Assembly: GCF_963678975.1 (NCBI RefSeq)
Contig: NC_089275.1
Location: 19,728,220 to 19,792,219 of the forward strand
Length of the DNA: 64,000 nucleotides
Source: Dysidea avara
Lineage: Eukaryota; Porifera; Demospongiae; Dictyoceratida; Dysideidae
Direction: 5' to 3'
Shown one piece after another: positions 1 to 11,499 of this stretch. Both the position numbers and the translations under genes were made by a program. A model generated the notes under the pieces. It saw only the letters and a list, made by a program, of their open reading frames with translations, was not told the origin of the DNA and made no database searches. Positions within the stretch are counted from its first letter, which is position 1. Every line of letters begins with the position of its first letter.

Positions 1-790
1 CTGAGTATTATAATGAAATTTTGTCTTAGCATAATTATATGATCACTAATAATACAAATACTCATAAAACCACCTTATAAAGATCTTTCCAAGGTATTAT
101 CAGTGGATTTATGCTAAAGTTTATGCAACAAGGACCCGGATCAGCATTGGAGGTGTACAAGATCGAGATACTCTAATAGAGCAGTCAGCTAACTACTCTA
201 ATAGAACATTCACTGGAAACATGTAGTTGGTTCTGTTATACCAAATCTGCCTGCACCTATACGTACAGTGAAGTGCATTGGTCTGTTTAAAGGGCTTCAT
301 TCATCTACTTGTGTAGTTAATATGTATGGCAATACTTAATTCAGGTAAACAATTTCCATTGAAAATGCTCTCAGATTCAATCTTGTATTGTTCAAATTTC
401 AAAATTTTCCACTTTCAACATTCTTATTCTAACATGCACCTATTCAGTGTTGTGCAATTGTGAGAGGGGTGCATCATGTACTTGGTTGTCTGTACCTACC
501 CAAACTTTTCCATTAGCAAAATGCTTCAGAGAGCCATACCTATAATCTAAAGGCAGTATATAAAATATCTACAGGCAGAAAATATTATGAATTTTATGTG
601 GAAATGTCTCCAAATTGCAGTATTTTAGCATCTATTTTTCAAAATTTTCCTGGGGGGGGGGGGCATGCCCCCAGACCCCCCTAGTTCCAGCATGCTTTGC
701 ACACCTCTACCCAAGAGATTAGTACCTTGAGTTAGCCCCCCCCCCCCCCCTTTTATAAATCCTAGATCCGCCCCTGCGTGTATACTTGTA
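1..790 (+). repeat. Left copy of a dispersed repeat, inverted relative to 4895-6380
   Basis: Read in reverse complement, this stretch matches 4895-6380 in order: a block ending in 'atccgcccctg' with a G/C homopolymer, then the 'aaatactgc..ggagacatttcc' block, then 'gattgaatctgagagcattt', then the 'ctctaatagagcagtc' block and 'ggatttatgctaaag'. The C homopolymer (736-751) and G homopolymer (651-663) sit at the outer end. The right copy is longer because another repeat is inserted at 5308-6025. No gene is seen before 1030. Family not recognised. Confidence 0.65.
161..215 (+). repeat. Two copies of the dispersed ACTCTAATAGAGCAGTCA motif
   Basis: Copy one at 161-187 has the full form with a leading 'gatcgagat'. 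A second, diverged copy follows at about 195-212 (actctaatagaacattca). The core CTCTA-A-TAGAG is an inverted repeat with a one-base centre. The motif recurs in many other repeats across the window. Confidence 0.7.
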
Positions 791-1029
791 TACTCTGGAT
801 ACATGGAAGTATTTAAGGGCACTTGGTCCTATATCATGCCACTACTGGGTCAGCCTGACTCAGCTTCATGATCATTGAAAGTAGTTACCATAGACAACCA
901 GCTGAAAAGAGTTCCAAATCAACAATTTTAGTAGTTTTGTGACCTCTTTACAAAGGCGGACAGCCATCTGGTTTACGGAGTGTTATCCGGACAAAAAAAT
1001 ACGTTTAGGCTGAAGCTCGAGTCTAAGTC

Positions 1030-2115
1030 ATGTCTACTTGTTTACCAATTAATGCTGATATTGCAAGCTTCTATTATGATCGTCAGCCACGAGGTCGACC
1101 ACTACTGCGACGTTCCGCAGAGCCGCGGTCAGATAACGGTGACTCGGATTTGCACGTTTTGAAAGTAACACCTCTTATAAATAATAAACTACGACAAGGA
1201 ACATTCGGAAGAATTTACGCTGTTGAGTATTCAGAAACTATCTGTGCTGCTAAAGAATTTCGTACAACAGGAGGTGCCTTATCCAGACAAACAGCGGAAC
1301 AAATTTTAAGGAATTGCATCAAATTACGTCATCCTAATGTCATACAATTCCTAGGTGTATTTTACGATGAGAACGATCAATCTAGTACGAGGTTACCAGT
1401 AATGGTTATGGAGATGATGGCAGACAGTCTCACTTCACTAATAGACAAACACCAGAAAATTCCATCTAATATAAAGTTCTCTATCATACATGATGTCTCT
1501 CTTGGTTTATGCTATTTCCACAGTCATGACCCTCCCATAATCCATGGTGAACTGTTTCCCCATAAAGTCTTGTTGACAGCACAGCATGTGGCCAAGATTA
1601 GTTTTGGAGTGATTGGCAAATTGAGAGATAGCCAAAACAGAATTGTCATTGTAACGCCAGCAAACTTAGACTTTATGCCACCAGAAGTTACATTAGCAAA
1701 TAATTTGGTTTACATGCCTTCCACAGATATTTTCTCATTTGCTGGAATAGTTCTGTACACCATCAATCAGCAGTGGCCCACTCCATGTGCTGTTAAAACA
1801 AGGTTTGATCCTAGTACTAACAAGACAGTATTCTTGTCTGAATGTGAGCAACGTCAAGAGTATTTGATCAAAATGGGGGAAGAGTTTAAAACCTTGAGGG
1901 TACTGGTTGAAGAATGTTTAGACAATGATCCTACTGTGAGACCAAACATAGCAACTATTTGTAGAAGAATTGCAGATAGCAAGGATGACTTTATGAAAGA
2001 ATCACTATTTGCAGCTGACCTCTGTGTGCAACAAGAGCACAATACAGCTAAACAGTTAAAAATTGAAAACAACTTTTTAGTTCGTGAAAATGAACAGCTG
2101 CAAATACAAATAATG
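1030..2115 (+). CDS. Pseudokinase domain exon (exon 1) of a kinase-Kelch fusion protein
   Basis: This exon encodes 362 aa with the layout of a tyrosine-kinase-like domain: glycine loop RQGTFG (residues 55-60), a lysine in CAAKEF (Lys75), the HPNVIQFLGV strand (101-110), MEMMADSLTSL (128-138) and PPEV in place of APE (217-220). Key catalytic positions are changed: the HRD motif reads HGE (172-174), the following Asn position is Lys (PHKVLL), and DFG reads SFG (191-193). It is therefore probably a pseudokinase. A leucine/glutamine-rich helical stretch (about 345-361) looks like a short coiled coil. The start is the first ATG after an in-frame TAA at 1024. A donor, gtaag, follows at 2116 in phase 0; reading through it adds 18 residues before a stop at 2172, which could make a truncated isoform. 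The Kelch exons lie at 7275-8427. Confidence 0.85.
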
Positions 2116-2172
2116 GTAAGAGTTGTAATTGGCATTCTCCATACATGCATTCTCAATTATTGTGTATTCTGA

Positions 2173-2720
2173 AAGTGTGTGTCACTATAATTGCACTATA
2201 ATTTATGCTATTCATATGCAAGAATTCTACCATTGTTTGCCATAATAAAATTGTGTCAACTAACAATCATTTTAAAATTATTATTGAGGTTCAATCTGTC
2301 AGAAGCTACATTTGTCAGTAGCTCCATTTTGTTTAGAGAAACAAGCCCATCGAGTTGTTTCCTTAACCTACTTGGGCATGGCAAGCTTGGCATGCTGTAT
2401 TGCATGTGCAGACATCTCATTTATGCATGTTTTTATCTAGTTTTCATTGTAATAGGTAAAGTGGTAGCCTAACAGAGAATACACTGTACATACTAAAATT
2501 TTACAAGATGTGTGGATGGATTGTACAGCGGATTAAAAAAAATTGTTATGTATAAACTACACCCTGTCACCATTTGGTTAATTTTAATCATTACTAGCAT
2601 GTAGACCTTCAATGGCATTGGCATGTATGCATGTGGCCTAGAAATCTTGTAATTTTATTATGTATGGATCATAAAGGTTTGTGTGTTCCCACCACAAAAA
2701 TTATCAGGAGCTAGCATCTT
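2173..2720. other. Intron sequence with no recognised feature
   Basis: This is the start of the 5.2-kb first intron (2116-7274). I see only AT-rich unique sequence and no coding, RNA or repeat signature. Confidence 0.5.
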
Positions 2721-2724
2721 TGTA

Positions 2725-2925
2725 GGGGTTGCTGTATTTGGCGGATCACAGATCGACGGATCACATGATGAACATATCCCACTGCTCATTTGAGATGTTT
2801 ATAAGTAATGTGTCGGTGTTGTATTATACTTGGTATTACTAATGATGACAAAATGCTGCACACTTCACTTCGTCACTAAAATGCTCACGCATTGTTCCAG
2901 ATTTACGGATTTAGCTACGGCCATT
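2725..2925 (+). repeat. Left arm of an inverted repeat pair (with 4655-4862)
   Basis: The stretch from 'ggggttgct.tatttgg.ggat' through 'gagatgtttataagta' and 'gacaaaatgctgcacac' to 'ggatttagct' reappears in reverse complement at 4655-4862 with moderate divergence. The arms flank a dead reverse-transcriptase fragment. They could be two MITE copies or the ends of one composite insertion. Confidence 0.65.
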
Positions 2926-3539
2926 TACAGTCATACATATATAATTTTTTTTTGCTAAATTAACATAAAAACAATAGCACACAAATAACAAACAACAACA
3001 ATTACAAGATTAAAGAAGTGAGTCCTGTTTCTGCCTGAACCAGCTTCACAGAGCTTGTCAAGACTGGTCTACCAAAGGAGCCTGCAGAAGAGTGAGATCC
3101 TCAGTCACACATCAGATGGCAGAACGTAACAAAGAGAAAAACAAGCAACATCGAAGTCATTCCATCACACAGTACTGCAGTATAAGGTTCAGACCATTTC
3201 TCACAGAGCAAGGAAGCCAAACATGTATAGAAAGCACAGGCCTCATTGGCCATCCCTCCAGTTGCAGATAGTACGTCTATATAGTCCACTATCTGGCACT
3301 GCATTTGTACATTGTTAGCCATAGATAGGCAGGTGTTTGAAGAGACTATGGATTTTATCGACTTCAGAGTAAGTTAACTTGGCAAGCTGATTAGCTATTC
3401 ATGATCTTCTTTATTGAAGAGAAGATTCTGAACAGGAAACAGGTCATTTCAGTGGGCTGATGGCCAGGGCACATTCTCCTCGCATGAGAAAAGAAGGTAA
3501 ATTATAGAATGATCATAGGATTACAGCTGCACTGAGCTA

Positions 3540-4330
3540 CACCAGTAGTTAGAGCCTTCTTTGTAGCGTGCAGTGGACATGGCTGCTGTTAGGGGTTCAT
3601 CGAATTGGCTTACCACTCTGCCTCTGATGAGCATGGTTTTGCCCTCCACAAATCTGCTTTTCAGGATTCGTTAGCTTTACGGTATGGATGGCCTCTTCTT
3701 CGTTCCCCTTCTCTTTGTGCCTGTGGAGCTCCCTTCTCAGTGGAGCATGTTTTATCATGTCCTAAAGGAGGTTTACCTTTATTAAGGCATAACGAGATCA
3801 GGGACCTGACTGCTAATCTGCTTATTTGTTCCCAGGTGTATGTTGAGCCTGAATTGCAGCCTGCTCACAATCCTGATGAATCCCCCCTTGCTACTTCCAA
3901 CACTCAGGAAGGGGCATGCTGGATATTGCTGAGAATGGGTTTTGGGGCGGCCAGTAAGAGAGGTGCTTTGTGGACGTGCAAATTTTTAATCCCTTTGCTT
4001 CCTCCAATAGCTCCTCCTCTTTGTCTTCTACTTTTAAGAAGCATGAGAACATCAAACATCGTGCTTATGGACAACGCATTCGTGAGGTTGAGCATGCTTC
4101 TTTTTCTCTGATTGCTTTGTCTGCCACCAGAGGGTTTGCTCACAAAGCTACTGAGTGTTTTCTATTAACGTATGGCTTGCCTTTTACCCACCAAGTGGGG
4201 AGATGAATATTTGGTTGTTCTGGGTTAGCTTTGTTGTTGCTTCTGCTTCTCGCTGCTATGTTCTGCAATCCAGTACATTTGTGGAGCATGTTCATCCATT
4301 GACATCTTTAGTAGGACTCCACCACAATGG
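3540..4330 (+). pseudogene. 3' end of a dead reverse-transcriptase-type retroelement
   Basis: Fragments in all three frames match the C-terminal region of metazoan non-LTR-type retroelement proteins as I know them: SNWLTTLPL near 3602, HGFALHKSAFQDSLALRYGW near 3634, a CACG..EHVLSCPKGG zinc-binding-like stretch near 3720, RHNEIRDL, then in another frame DVQIFNPFA (3970) and YGQRIREVEHASFS (about 4066), and in a third FSLLCSAIQYICGA near 4245. At least three frameshifts separate these blocks, so it cannot encode a protein. It lies inside the intron of the kinase-Kelch gene. The exact clade is uncertain. Confidence 0.65.
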
Positions 4331-4654
4331 ATCTTGTAAGAGTGGAGTCCCACTTAACTTAATGATGCTTGGGCCTTGTCTTTCTTGTTAGGTCCTTTAT
4401 TCAGTTGACCAGCACATGCCATCAGTGCTGGAGGTGGTTGGCAAGGGCAGTCCATCAAACTGTAATTAGTCTCACCTTCCCAACTAAATGAAAAAAGAAA
4501 AATACTGACTGGCTCAGGACAAAACACTGGAGAAAGATACTGGCTGGCTTACGCTTTAATAGCTACTTCAGTTTGATTAAAGGTAGTAGACCTAATCTAT
4601 AAATGTAATACTGTGATGTCGGTGGCTTTACCGTAAATTGTTACAGTGATCACG

Positions 4655-4862
4655 TAGTTAGCCAGCTAAATCCAGGAATGGTGTGTGGGAATTTTAGCCA
4701 TAAGCGATGAAGTGATGTGTGCAGCATTTTGTCATTAGTAGTAAAATAATTATATAACGCTGACACAATACTTATAAACATCTCCAATGAGCAGTGGAAT
4801 ATGCTCATCACATGATCTGTAATTCGTCGATCCGTAATCCACCAAATGTAGCAACCCCCTTT
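4655..4862 (-). repeat. Right arm of the inverted repeat pair (with 2725-2925)
   Basis: Reverse complement of 2725-2925 with scattered substitutions; it shares 'gatgtttataagta' and 'gacaaaatgctgcacac'. With the left arm it can fold back across about 1.7 kb. Confidence 0.65.
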
Positions 4863-4894
4863 GTAGCATGTATTTGTTGGGGACAATCAAATCC

Positions 4895-6380
4895 ATGCAG
4901 GGGCAGATTTAGGATTTACAAAAGGGGGGGGGGGGGAGGGGGGCTAACTCAAGGTACTAATCTCTCATGTAAAGGTGTGTGAAGCACGCCTCCCAGCATG
5001 GCATGCTGAATCTAGGGGATCTGGGGCATGCCCCTCAAAAAAATTTGAAATATAGATGCTAAAATACTGCATTTTGGAGACATTTCCACATGCAAATGCT
5101 TATGATTTGCCATATTGCCCTTTAGATTAGGTATATATAGCTCTGCAGCACGTGTTATTGAAAATGTTTGGGTAGGTTCAGACAACCAATGGCCTCTCAT
5201 AATTGCACAACAACAGGTTCATGTTAGAATAATAACATTGAAACCGGAAATTTTTAAAATTTGAATGATACGAGATTGAATCTGAGAGCATTTTCAGTGG
5301 CATGTGTACAGGGATCTGCAGTACATATCAATATGGAAATATATCAATACAGCAAATACTGTAAGTATCATGATACGATGCTGTACTTTAAAAATATCTA
5401 TATTCTAATAAAGCAGTCAGTATTTGCTAACAGTGATCTCTTTCTCAAATATTAGCTACCTGTGCTATAAAGTGCAGCATTGTGAGAAACCATACAAATA
5501 CATGTGTATAAGTGTTGCTGTTATGGTAAAAATTTCTCTTCTCAGTCTACACTTTAAGTATAAAGAACTGCACCACTATACAATCTGCTGCATGTACCAG
5601 CCATCTTGACAACTCATCAAAATGCAGAGTAATCTGGACAAGCCTTTATTGGAGCATGCATTAAAATGTTTGTGGTAGCTATTGTCCAAGTAGTGTAGAG
5701 AGGCCACACCACCATAGGTATCCAGGGAGAGATGTACTTTGTAACAGCATTTCTGTTTTCTCCATACTAAAAATCATATCAGAACACACTAGCTAATTGT
5801 TACATCAGTATAATACACCTGTAGTTTACTGACATTCACAATTAATTTGTATACACAGTGAATGTAGAAATGGTATCAGTACTTTAATTGTTACAGCTGT
5901 TATGCTAGCTAGTACCAGTCATGATTAGTCATGACCACTTCATTATTGTATCACGATACAGTATCATATTGAACAGTTTATTGATGGTGATACGTGATAC
6001 ACAAAATGCACTGTATCACACCAATGTACTTCATTGTATGTATAGACACATCTTTAGGTGCAGATAGATACGAATAATATTCCATAGCAGAACCAAAATA
6101 TTATGTATCTGCTGAATGTTCTATTAAAGTAGTTATGGGACTGCTCTATTAGAGTATCTTGATCTTGTGCACCTCCAATGCTGATCCAGACCCTTTCTGG
6201 ATAAACTTTAGCACAAATCCAGTGATAATTAATGATGATTATATATTAAGGTGGGTTTAATAAGTATCTGTATTATTAGCAATCAAAAGTTCATTATAAT
6301 CTTCAGCATATTGATCAAGTAATGTCTTAGACTAATAGTGAAGGGGGGCTTCAGCTCCTATAGCCCCTCCCATAGATCCG
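4895..6380 (-). repeat. Right copy of the dispersed repeat inverted to 1-790
   Basis: It begins with 'gcaggggcagatttaggat' and a long G run (4924-4946), and ends near 'ccatagatccgccacta'. It matches 1-790 in reverse complement but is interrupted by a second repeat at 5308-6025. It carries the dispersed motif on the minus strand at about 6138-6166. Confidence 0.65.
5308..6025 (+). repeat. Nested repeat, same family as 36347-37140
   Basis: It starts 'ggatctgcagtacatatc' with alternating 'atatcaatac' blocks and ends 'gtgatacacaaaatgcactg'. The same order of blocks, including 'gtaatc.ggacaagcc' and 'aacagtttattgatggtg', is found at 36347-37140. The bracketing repeat matches 1-790 on both sides, so this is a younger insertion. 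Edges are approximate. It is probably a non-autonomous DNA element. Confidence 0.6.
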
Positions 6381-6859
6381 CCACTACCATGTTATGCTTC
6401 AACATTACCCAAATACTTCTGATGCATTTCTAAGGACTTTTAAATTTAGCTAGCAGAACTATGTACTGACTAACTGATTTTCTACTATAGCTGTTGCCTT
6501 CATACAGCATAGAATTTGGAAATATGAATCTTTTTTGTTACTATACACCTCTCGTCCTCTCCTATGTAGTCAAACTGAGAGGTAGATACCTTTCCACTAC
6601 ACATGTACAGCAAAACAGCAAATGAAGCAAAATGACTGTTTTGTTGTTAATAATTCAAATCTGTGATATATTTAGCATAACTATGTAGTTTTATTATGTT
6701 GGTTTTGAAAAAGATAAAAATCTTAGCTATATGAAAAACAAAACAAAAATGAATTAGCTAAACCTAACAAGAAATTAAGAATATATATAAAAGACTTGTT
6801 ACAAGTCATTACATCTGGACACCTATGTAGACTTTATAGCTTAGTAACTATGTCTGATG

Positions 6860-7248
6860 TGACAATATTGAATTTGTGTCATGCATTTATTGCATGAGTC
6901 ATTTAATGTGATTTTTGCAATATTGCATGTGAAAATTGAAACACAACCACATAGTTTGAAAAGTCCATATGACTGCTTGGGTTTCACTGAGAATTAGTTT
7001 ACAAACACAATTTCTTTGCTAACAAGTTAACCAATTGACATAGTTAGCAATAGTATGCATGAACTATATCAAATATGAGGCCTAGAAGAGACACAAATTA
7101 GATTATAAATGCAATAATTATTGAGAAATGCAATAAATATTACCTATGCGATAATATTGTGAAGGCAAAATGAAATGCATGCGATAATGGTATTGTGAAC
7201 ACTTGCTTAGGTGATATTGGCAATTTATTGAAATATTGCCCAATCCTA
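6860..7248 (+). mobile_element. hAT-type MITE with 8-bp target duplication, next to a splice acceptor
   Basis: The octamer GTCTGATG occurs at 6852-6859 and again at 7249-7256, bracketing a 389-bp non-coding insert. Its right end reads 'caatattgcccaatccta' in shifted form, matching the 'TAGGRTTGRGCRATATT' style of hAT MITE ends. The left end is diverged (TGACAATATT). An 8-bp duplication is characteristic of hAT elements. The insert ends 26 bp upstream of exon 2 at 7275, leaving the duplicated octamer and 'ccatttttctttatgcag' as the acceptor region. Confidence 0.65.
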
Positions 7249-7274
7249 GTCTGATGCCATTTTTCTTTATGCAG

Positions 7275-8427
7275 CATTCAATGGAAACCAAGCCGATGCA
7301 ACCAGCAGTCAGTGGACTTAATAAAAGATGGACCAGACCACCACCAATAGTAGTAAGTCATCAACGTAGCATTATGTGTATCATACATGCAATATCTTTC
7401 ACAGGAGGGACCACCACTAATACCAGCACTACTCAGTAGAAAGTACCAACTCAAATGGACGCAACTAGCTGACCTACCTGTTCCAATGTTTGCTGCATAT
7501 GTTGCAGTACAAGACAAGACGATCTACGTGTGTGGTGGACACAGTCCAATTGAAGAAGCTGAACATCACGTGTATGTGTATGACATTTCTACTAACCAGT
7601 GGGAACAGTTACCTCCTCCAGGTCATTACTATGGTGTCCCTCATATTATTGGTGGAAAATTAGTGATCATTGGTGGTAACTTGTCTGTAACTAGGGAAAT
7701 GACCAATAAAGTGTCTACATTAGATATTCTAACTTGGACATCTCACTATCCCAACTTGTTGTCAGTTAGGAGTAGACCTGGAGCGTTTACTCATAATGAA
7801 CATGTCATTGTTGCTGGCGGACAAAGTAGTCCTGCAATACCAATGGCACAAGATGATATTGAAATTCTTGATTGGACAGAGAATGCTCACTGGAGGAGAG
7901 TGTCAATTACTCTCCCTGTACCAATGTGGGACTTTACGCCAACTATTTGTGAAGACCATTTATTCATTATAGGCTACTCTAGTTCAATAGGTTACCGATA
8001 CAATGACGTCTACAAGATCCCAGTAAAAGATATCACCGACTTAGTTAAGCAGCAAACACAGCCCACCTCAACTCAGACAAGCTCCAAATATTTGAGGCTG
8101 GCTTCCAGTACAAAGTTTGCAACAGCCATTGTCCCTAGTTTATCCTCACCAGTAATAGTTGGTGGAAACAAACGTGCTGATAAACCAGTTGCTGATATTG
8201 AAATATACAACAGCTTGACTGATTCATGGAAGAACATTGGCTCTTTGTCATCTGCTAGATCATACCCAGTTGTAGCTTCAGTTAACAACAGTACTATCAT
8301 TGTTATTGGTGGATGTGTCATATCTGATACAAATGGTGAATATAGCAAGTGCACAAGTTTGACTACAATGGAAATGGGAGAAGCTGAACTTCCAAAAATC
8401 AAAAAATGTACTATAATAGATTTTTAA
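7275..8427 (+). CDS. Kelch-repeat exons (2 and 3) of the kinase-Kelch fusion protein
   Basis: Exon 2 is 7275-7352 (26 codons) and exon 3 is 7405-8427 (340 codons plus stop), both in phase 0. They are bounded by tttatgcag, a gtaagt donor at 7353 and ttcacag. Joined to exon 1 the protein is about 728 aa. Exon 3 holds about six Kelch-type strands, each ending in a Gly-Gly or near variant: YVCGGHS, VIIGGNL, IVAGGQS, FIIGYSS, VIVGGNK and IVIGGCV, with W/Y residues at the expected spacing, consistent with one beta-propeller. Kelch propellers bind proteins, so with a dead kinase the product is more likely a scaffold than an enzyme. The splice model is mine, from consensus sites and frame. Confidence 0.8.
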
Positions 8428-8970
8428 AATCAGCACATTACTATAAGAATACTGTAAATAATTGACATACTGTATATGCACACAATTTGTTTTATAATAG
8501 TCGTGTTATATGATTCTGCACTTAAATTGTCAACTTAAAAAGAGTACAGTAATCGAGTGTTAAATTAAATGTATGTAAATTTGATGCTCAAGTTCATCCT
8601 CAACTTCTGAGTCAATACACTTCCATGCATTTTGCAATTTTATTAGGCTTTCTCTAACAAGAATAGCTTGCTACAGAACTGTATATATACTCTTGTTGCA
8701 AATGAGAAAGCCATGCAACGTCAAGCATGTCAAGTATTCTAAGCTCACCTGCCAAGGTCTACATGCGTAAAAAATTGATATAGTTTTATACATTAGCTAT
8801 AAACAGTCCTTGGGAGCAAGGTGTGACTTGAGCCTTTGTGGACTGTTACCTACACCATACCATACTTCAATTGCCCTGGGATGGATCACATGAGTAATTG
8901 TAATCCAGAGGAGTCAGCTGAGCTAGCCTGCACCAAACTCAACCACAAAGTACATACTGTACATAGCCAC
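8428..8970. other. 3' flank of the kinase-Kelch gene, no other feature seen
   Basis: AT-rich sequence containing the presumed 3' untranslated region. No convincing gene or repeat is seen. Confidence 0.4.
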
Positions 8971-8974
8971 TATA

Positions 8975-10240
8975 CTGTAAAATCAGCCAGTAAGGTAGGT
9001 AGGTCGTGTAGAGAAGATGATAGTACTGGGTGATGCTAGATGGAACCTGTGGAAGAATGTGATATCCTATCAGAGTTTAGTGAACAACAGTGCATCAAGA
9101 TTCCCAATTAAATGATGTATAACTGAACTACAAAAATGATAACAGCAGTACTTCTGGCAACACCAAGGTGGTTATGTTGAGCAATCTATATAAGTCTCAT
9201 CTGCAATTTGTCATCAGTAATCCTGATTGATGCTCTCTTAGCTTGGCATGATGCCATTTTTCTGCCGGAAGAGCAGTACCAATGTGATTTTGCCCAATTT
9301 GAGCCTCAATTGTTTCTAAAGGCTTGTCTTGCCATGAACAATAGCTACAATGTTTCTTCTATTTTAGTGCGCTCCTTTGGGAGGTGAAACAATTACTATG
9401 ATAAAAGAGCAACTTCAATGTGACAAGATCAGTATGATGACTGTCAGCTTTTAGTCCTGTATCACGGTGTTGCCACTATGATATAAACAACACAAGTTCA
9501 CCTGTTGTTGATCTAGTACTCAACTGGATTATTATTAGCTAGTCTAGAAACTGGGAACTGAAGCCTTGGGACCAAACTGTGATGAAGAACTGCATAATCT
9601 TCAAAGGTTCAGAGGTTAGTGTGTCACCATCATCAGTTACACTATCTGTGCATGCTGCCTACTGTACGGGTATGAATTTGAAGCAATAATTATTTCAACA
9701 ATGATAAAGTTACCATCACAGATGATGGATGGTTATACTCAGGAGACATTGATAAGCTATATGATCAAACTTCACAAATTCTAATCAAATTTTCCCAGAA
9801 AAAGATTTAAAATGAATAGTATAAATAATTGTGGCTAAAACAGTTAAAGACACTTAAATATATATGATGTCACAATGTATATTATGTTGATAATTACTAT
9901 TGCTGTGTTAGCTCAAAACCTAAACAATAGTATTATTTCAGTTGTTTCAGGTCACTATGATGAAGATACATAACTGACAGACTGAAGGAGTTGATTAAAC
10001 TGAAAGGTCTTCAAGTAGCTCCTGGAGGCTCTTCTCCTCCAACGTCTATACATCTCTGATGTGGTAGTTATAGGTAAGGGGATCACATGATCCAGATGAT
10101 GTCAGTAGTGTTACTGTACAAGGTGTTAATGATGAGAGATCTGGTGAGCTTCCCCAAGCATTTGTGGTGAGAAGCAGTGATGAGCTGACTAACAAGAAGT
10201 AAAAGGATTTTGTGAAGGGACAAGTATAGCAGAACACAAA
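8975..10240 (+). pseudogene. Decayed copy of the 4-coumarate-CoA-ligase-like gene
   Basis: Blocks follow the intact gene at 23698-25661 in the same order: 'agccagtaaggtaggt..gtagagaagatgat' near 8985 (gene about 24210), 'accaatgtgattttgcccaa' near 9279 (gene about 24580), 'ccaaactgtgatgaagaact' near 9571, 'gatgatggatggttatac' near 9722, and 'gacagactgaaggagttgat' near 9975 through 'gattttgtgaaggga' near 10207. Frameshifts, deletions and stops are everywhere. The short last intron (gtaaggggatcacatgatcc) is retained, so the copy arose by DNA duplication, not retroposition. Confidence 0.85.
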
Positions 10241-10245
10241 CAGTT

Positions 10246-10900
10246 ATCTAAATTAATATTATAAGCTGGTATAGCTACACGTAGCTATATAGCTATATAC
10301 ATCGTGAAACTGAGTCAGGTGGTGTAAACACATACAATACAATTAACCATATAAATGCTATCCCACTAGGGACCTATTAGCCCATTAATACAGGGAGTCA
10401 GAAACATGCATGTAACTAAAACTCCAGACTCAGTGATGACTTGACTCCCAGCAGCAACATACTGTCTATAGGCATGTGTTCAAGGAGCCACAATAGCTAG
10501 GATCTGGAACATCTACTGTACTTAAACATTGATTACAGTACTGTATTCCATGATTCTGGTATAGCCATTATTAATTTGCTGAACTACAAATTGAGTAGAA
10601 TTATACTGAAAGTTGTGCATGCTTATGTCAAGCACTGTACATGTACGTGCCTATGCTTTAAAAGGGAATAGCTATAGCTATCTACTAAAAGTTGATTATT
10701 ACTCTATACAATGATGGGACTTTACTAGTGTGTCTAAACCTCGGTCTAAACTGACTACAAGTTGAGTCATGCTTCGACTGTGTGCTTTGAAATAGATTGT
10801 TGTGACCCCTGTATCATGTGTATGTACTCATCCAAGTTGAAGTGTGCTGTGGCTGCTTGGTGAAGTAGACACATTTATTAGTTAACTTAGCCACTTGGTT
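10246..10900. other. Intergenic, no supported feature
   Basis: AT-rich sequence in which I see no coding, RNA or clear repeat signal. Confidence 0.4.
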
Positions 10901-10904
10901 TTAT

Positions 10905-11068
10905 TGGTAGCTGATTACGTGATTTACGTCAGCCGCGCCTGCAAACAAATTAGATGCAGCGGCCCCGCGTTAATAATTAATAGCTTCTGCGCTAAAAAAA
11001 AACGAGAAGATTGACCTCGACCCTTGGCAAGACCTTTCACCATATTCGCCTCACGAGCACCATAAGGC
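10905..11068 (+). promoter_or_regulatory. Possible CpG-rich promoter and non-coding first exon
   Basis: This short stretch is rich in CpG against an AT-rich background (ccgcgcctg, gcggccccgcg). It contains TTACGTCA at about 10925, a CRE/ATF-like octamer. It ends at a good donor, ggc|gtaagtatt (intron from 11069). A plausible but unproven reading is a 5' untranslated exon of the ligase gene, whose coding start at 23698 follows an AG 12 bp upstream. That would make an intron of about 12.6 kb containing the BEL element. Confidence 0.3.
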
Positions 11069-11499
11069 GTAAGTATTTTAATGTAAGTTTATAGGTAGCA
11101 TTTAATTGTTGGGTTGGTATAGTGTTGTTGGTTTCTCTCGCCCCGGCTGGGCGCGGTACTGGCATAAATTATCGATAATCTATGGTACTGGTCTGGTCTC
11201 GGGTAAAGGAAAAGCAAAGACAAGTAGGTTCCCTTTTCTCTCTTTTACATGGAGGGAATAAAATTAATAGTGGTCTGGGTACCATACTTGGAAATGTGGC
11301 ACCAGATTTATAGATGTATTAGCAATGGTGACTCAGTGCCCTAGCCTGTTTCGACTCAACCGATAGGAAGAAGCTTCTTTTTGTTGTTTCTGGAGATTTT
11401 CACATAAGTTGGCCTTTCAGATAATTATTAGATTGCTTGTAGCATTAGGTATCAGCATAATTTTAGCACATGTAAATCAAAGTCATGAGCATCTTCCCA

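Noticed and set aside
3101..3322. 73-aa minus-strand frame
   Set aside because: No recognisable motif, inside an intron next to repeats; probably chance.
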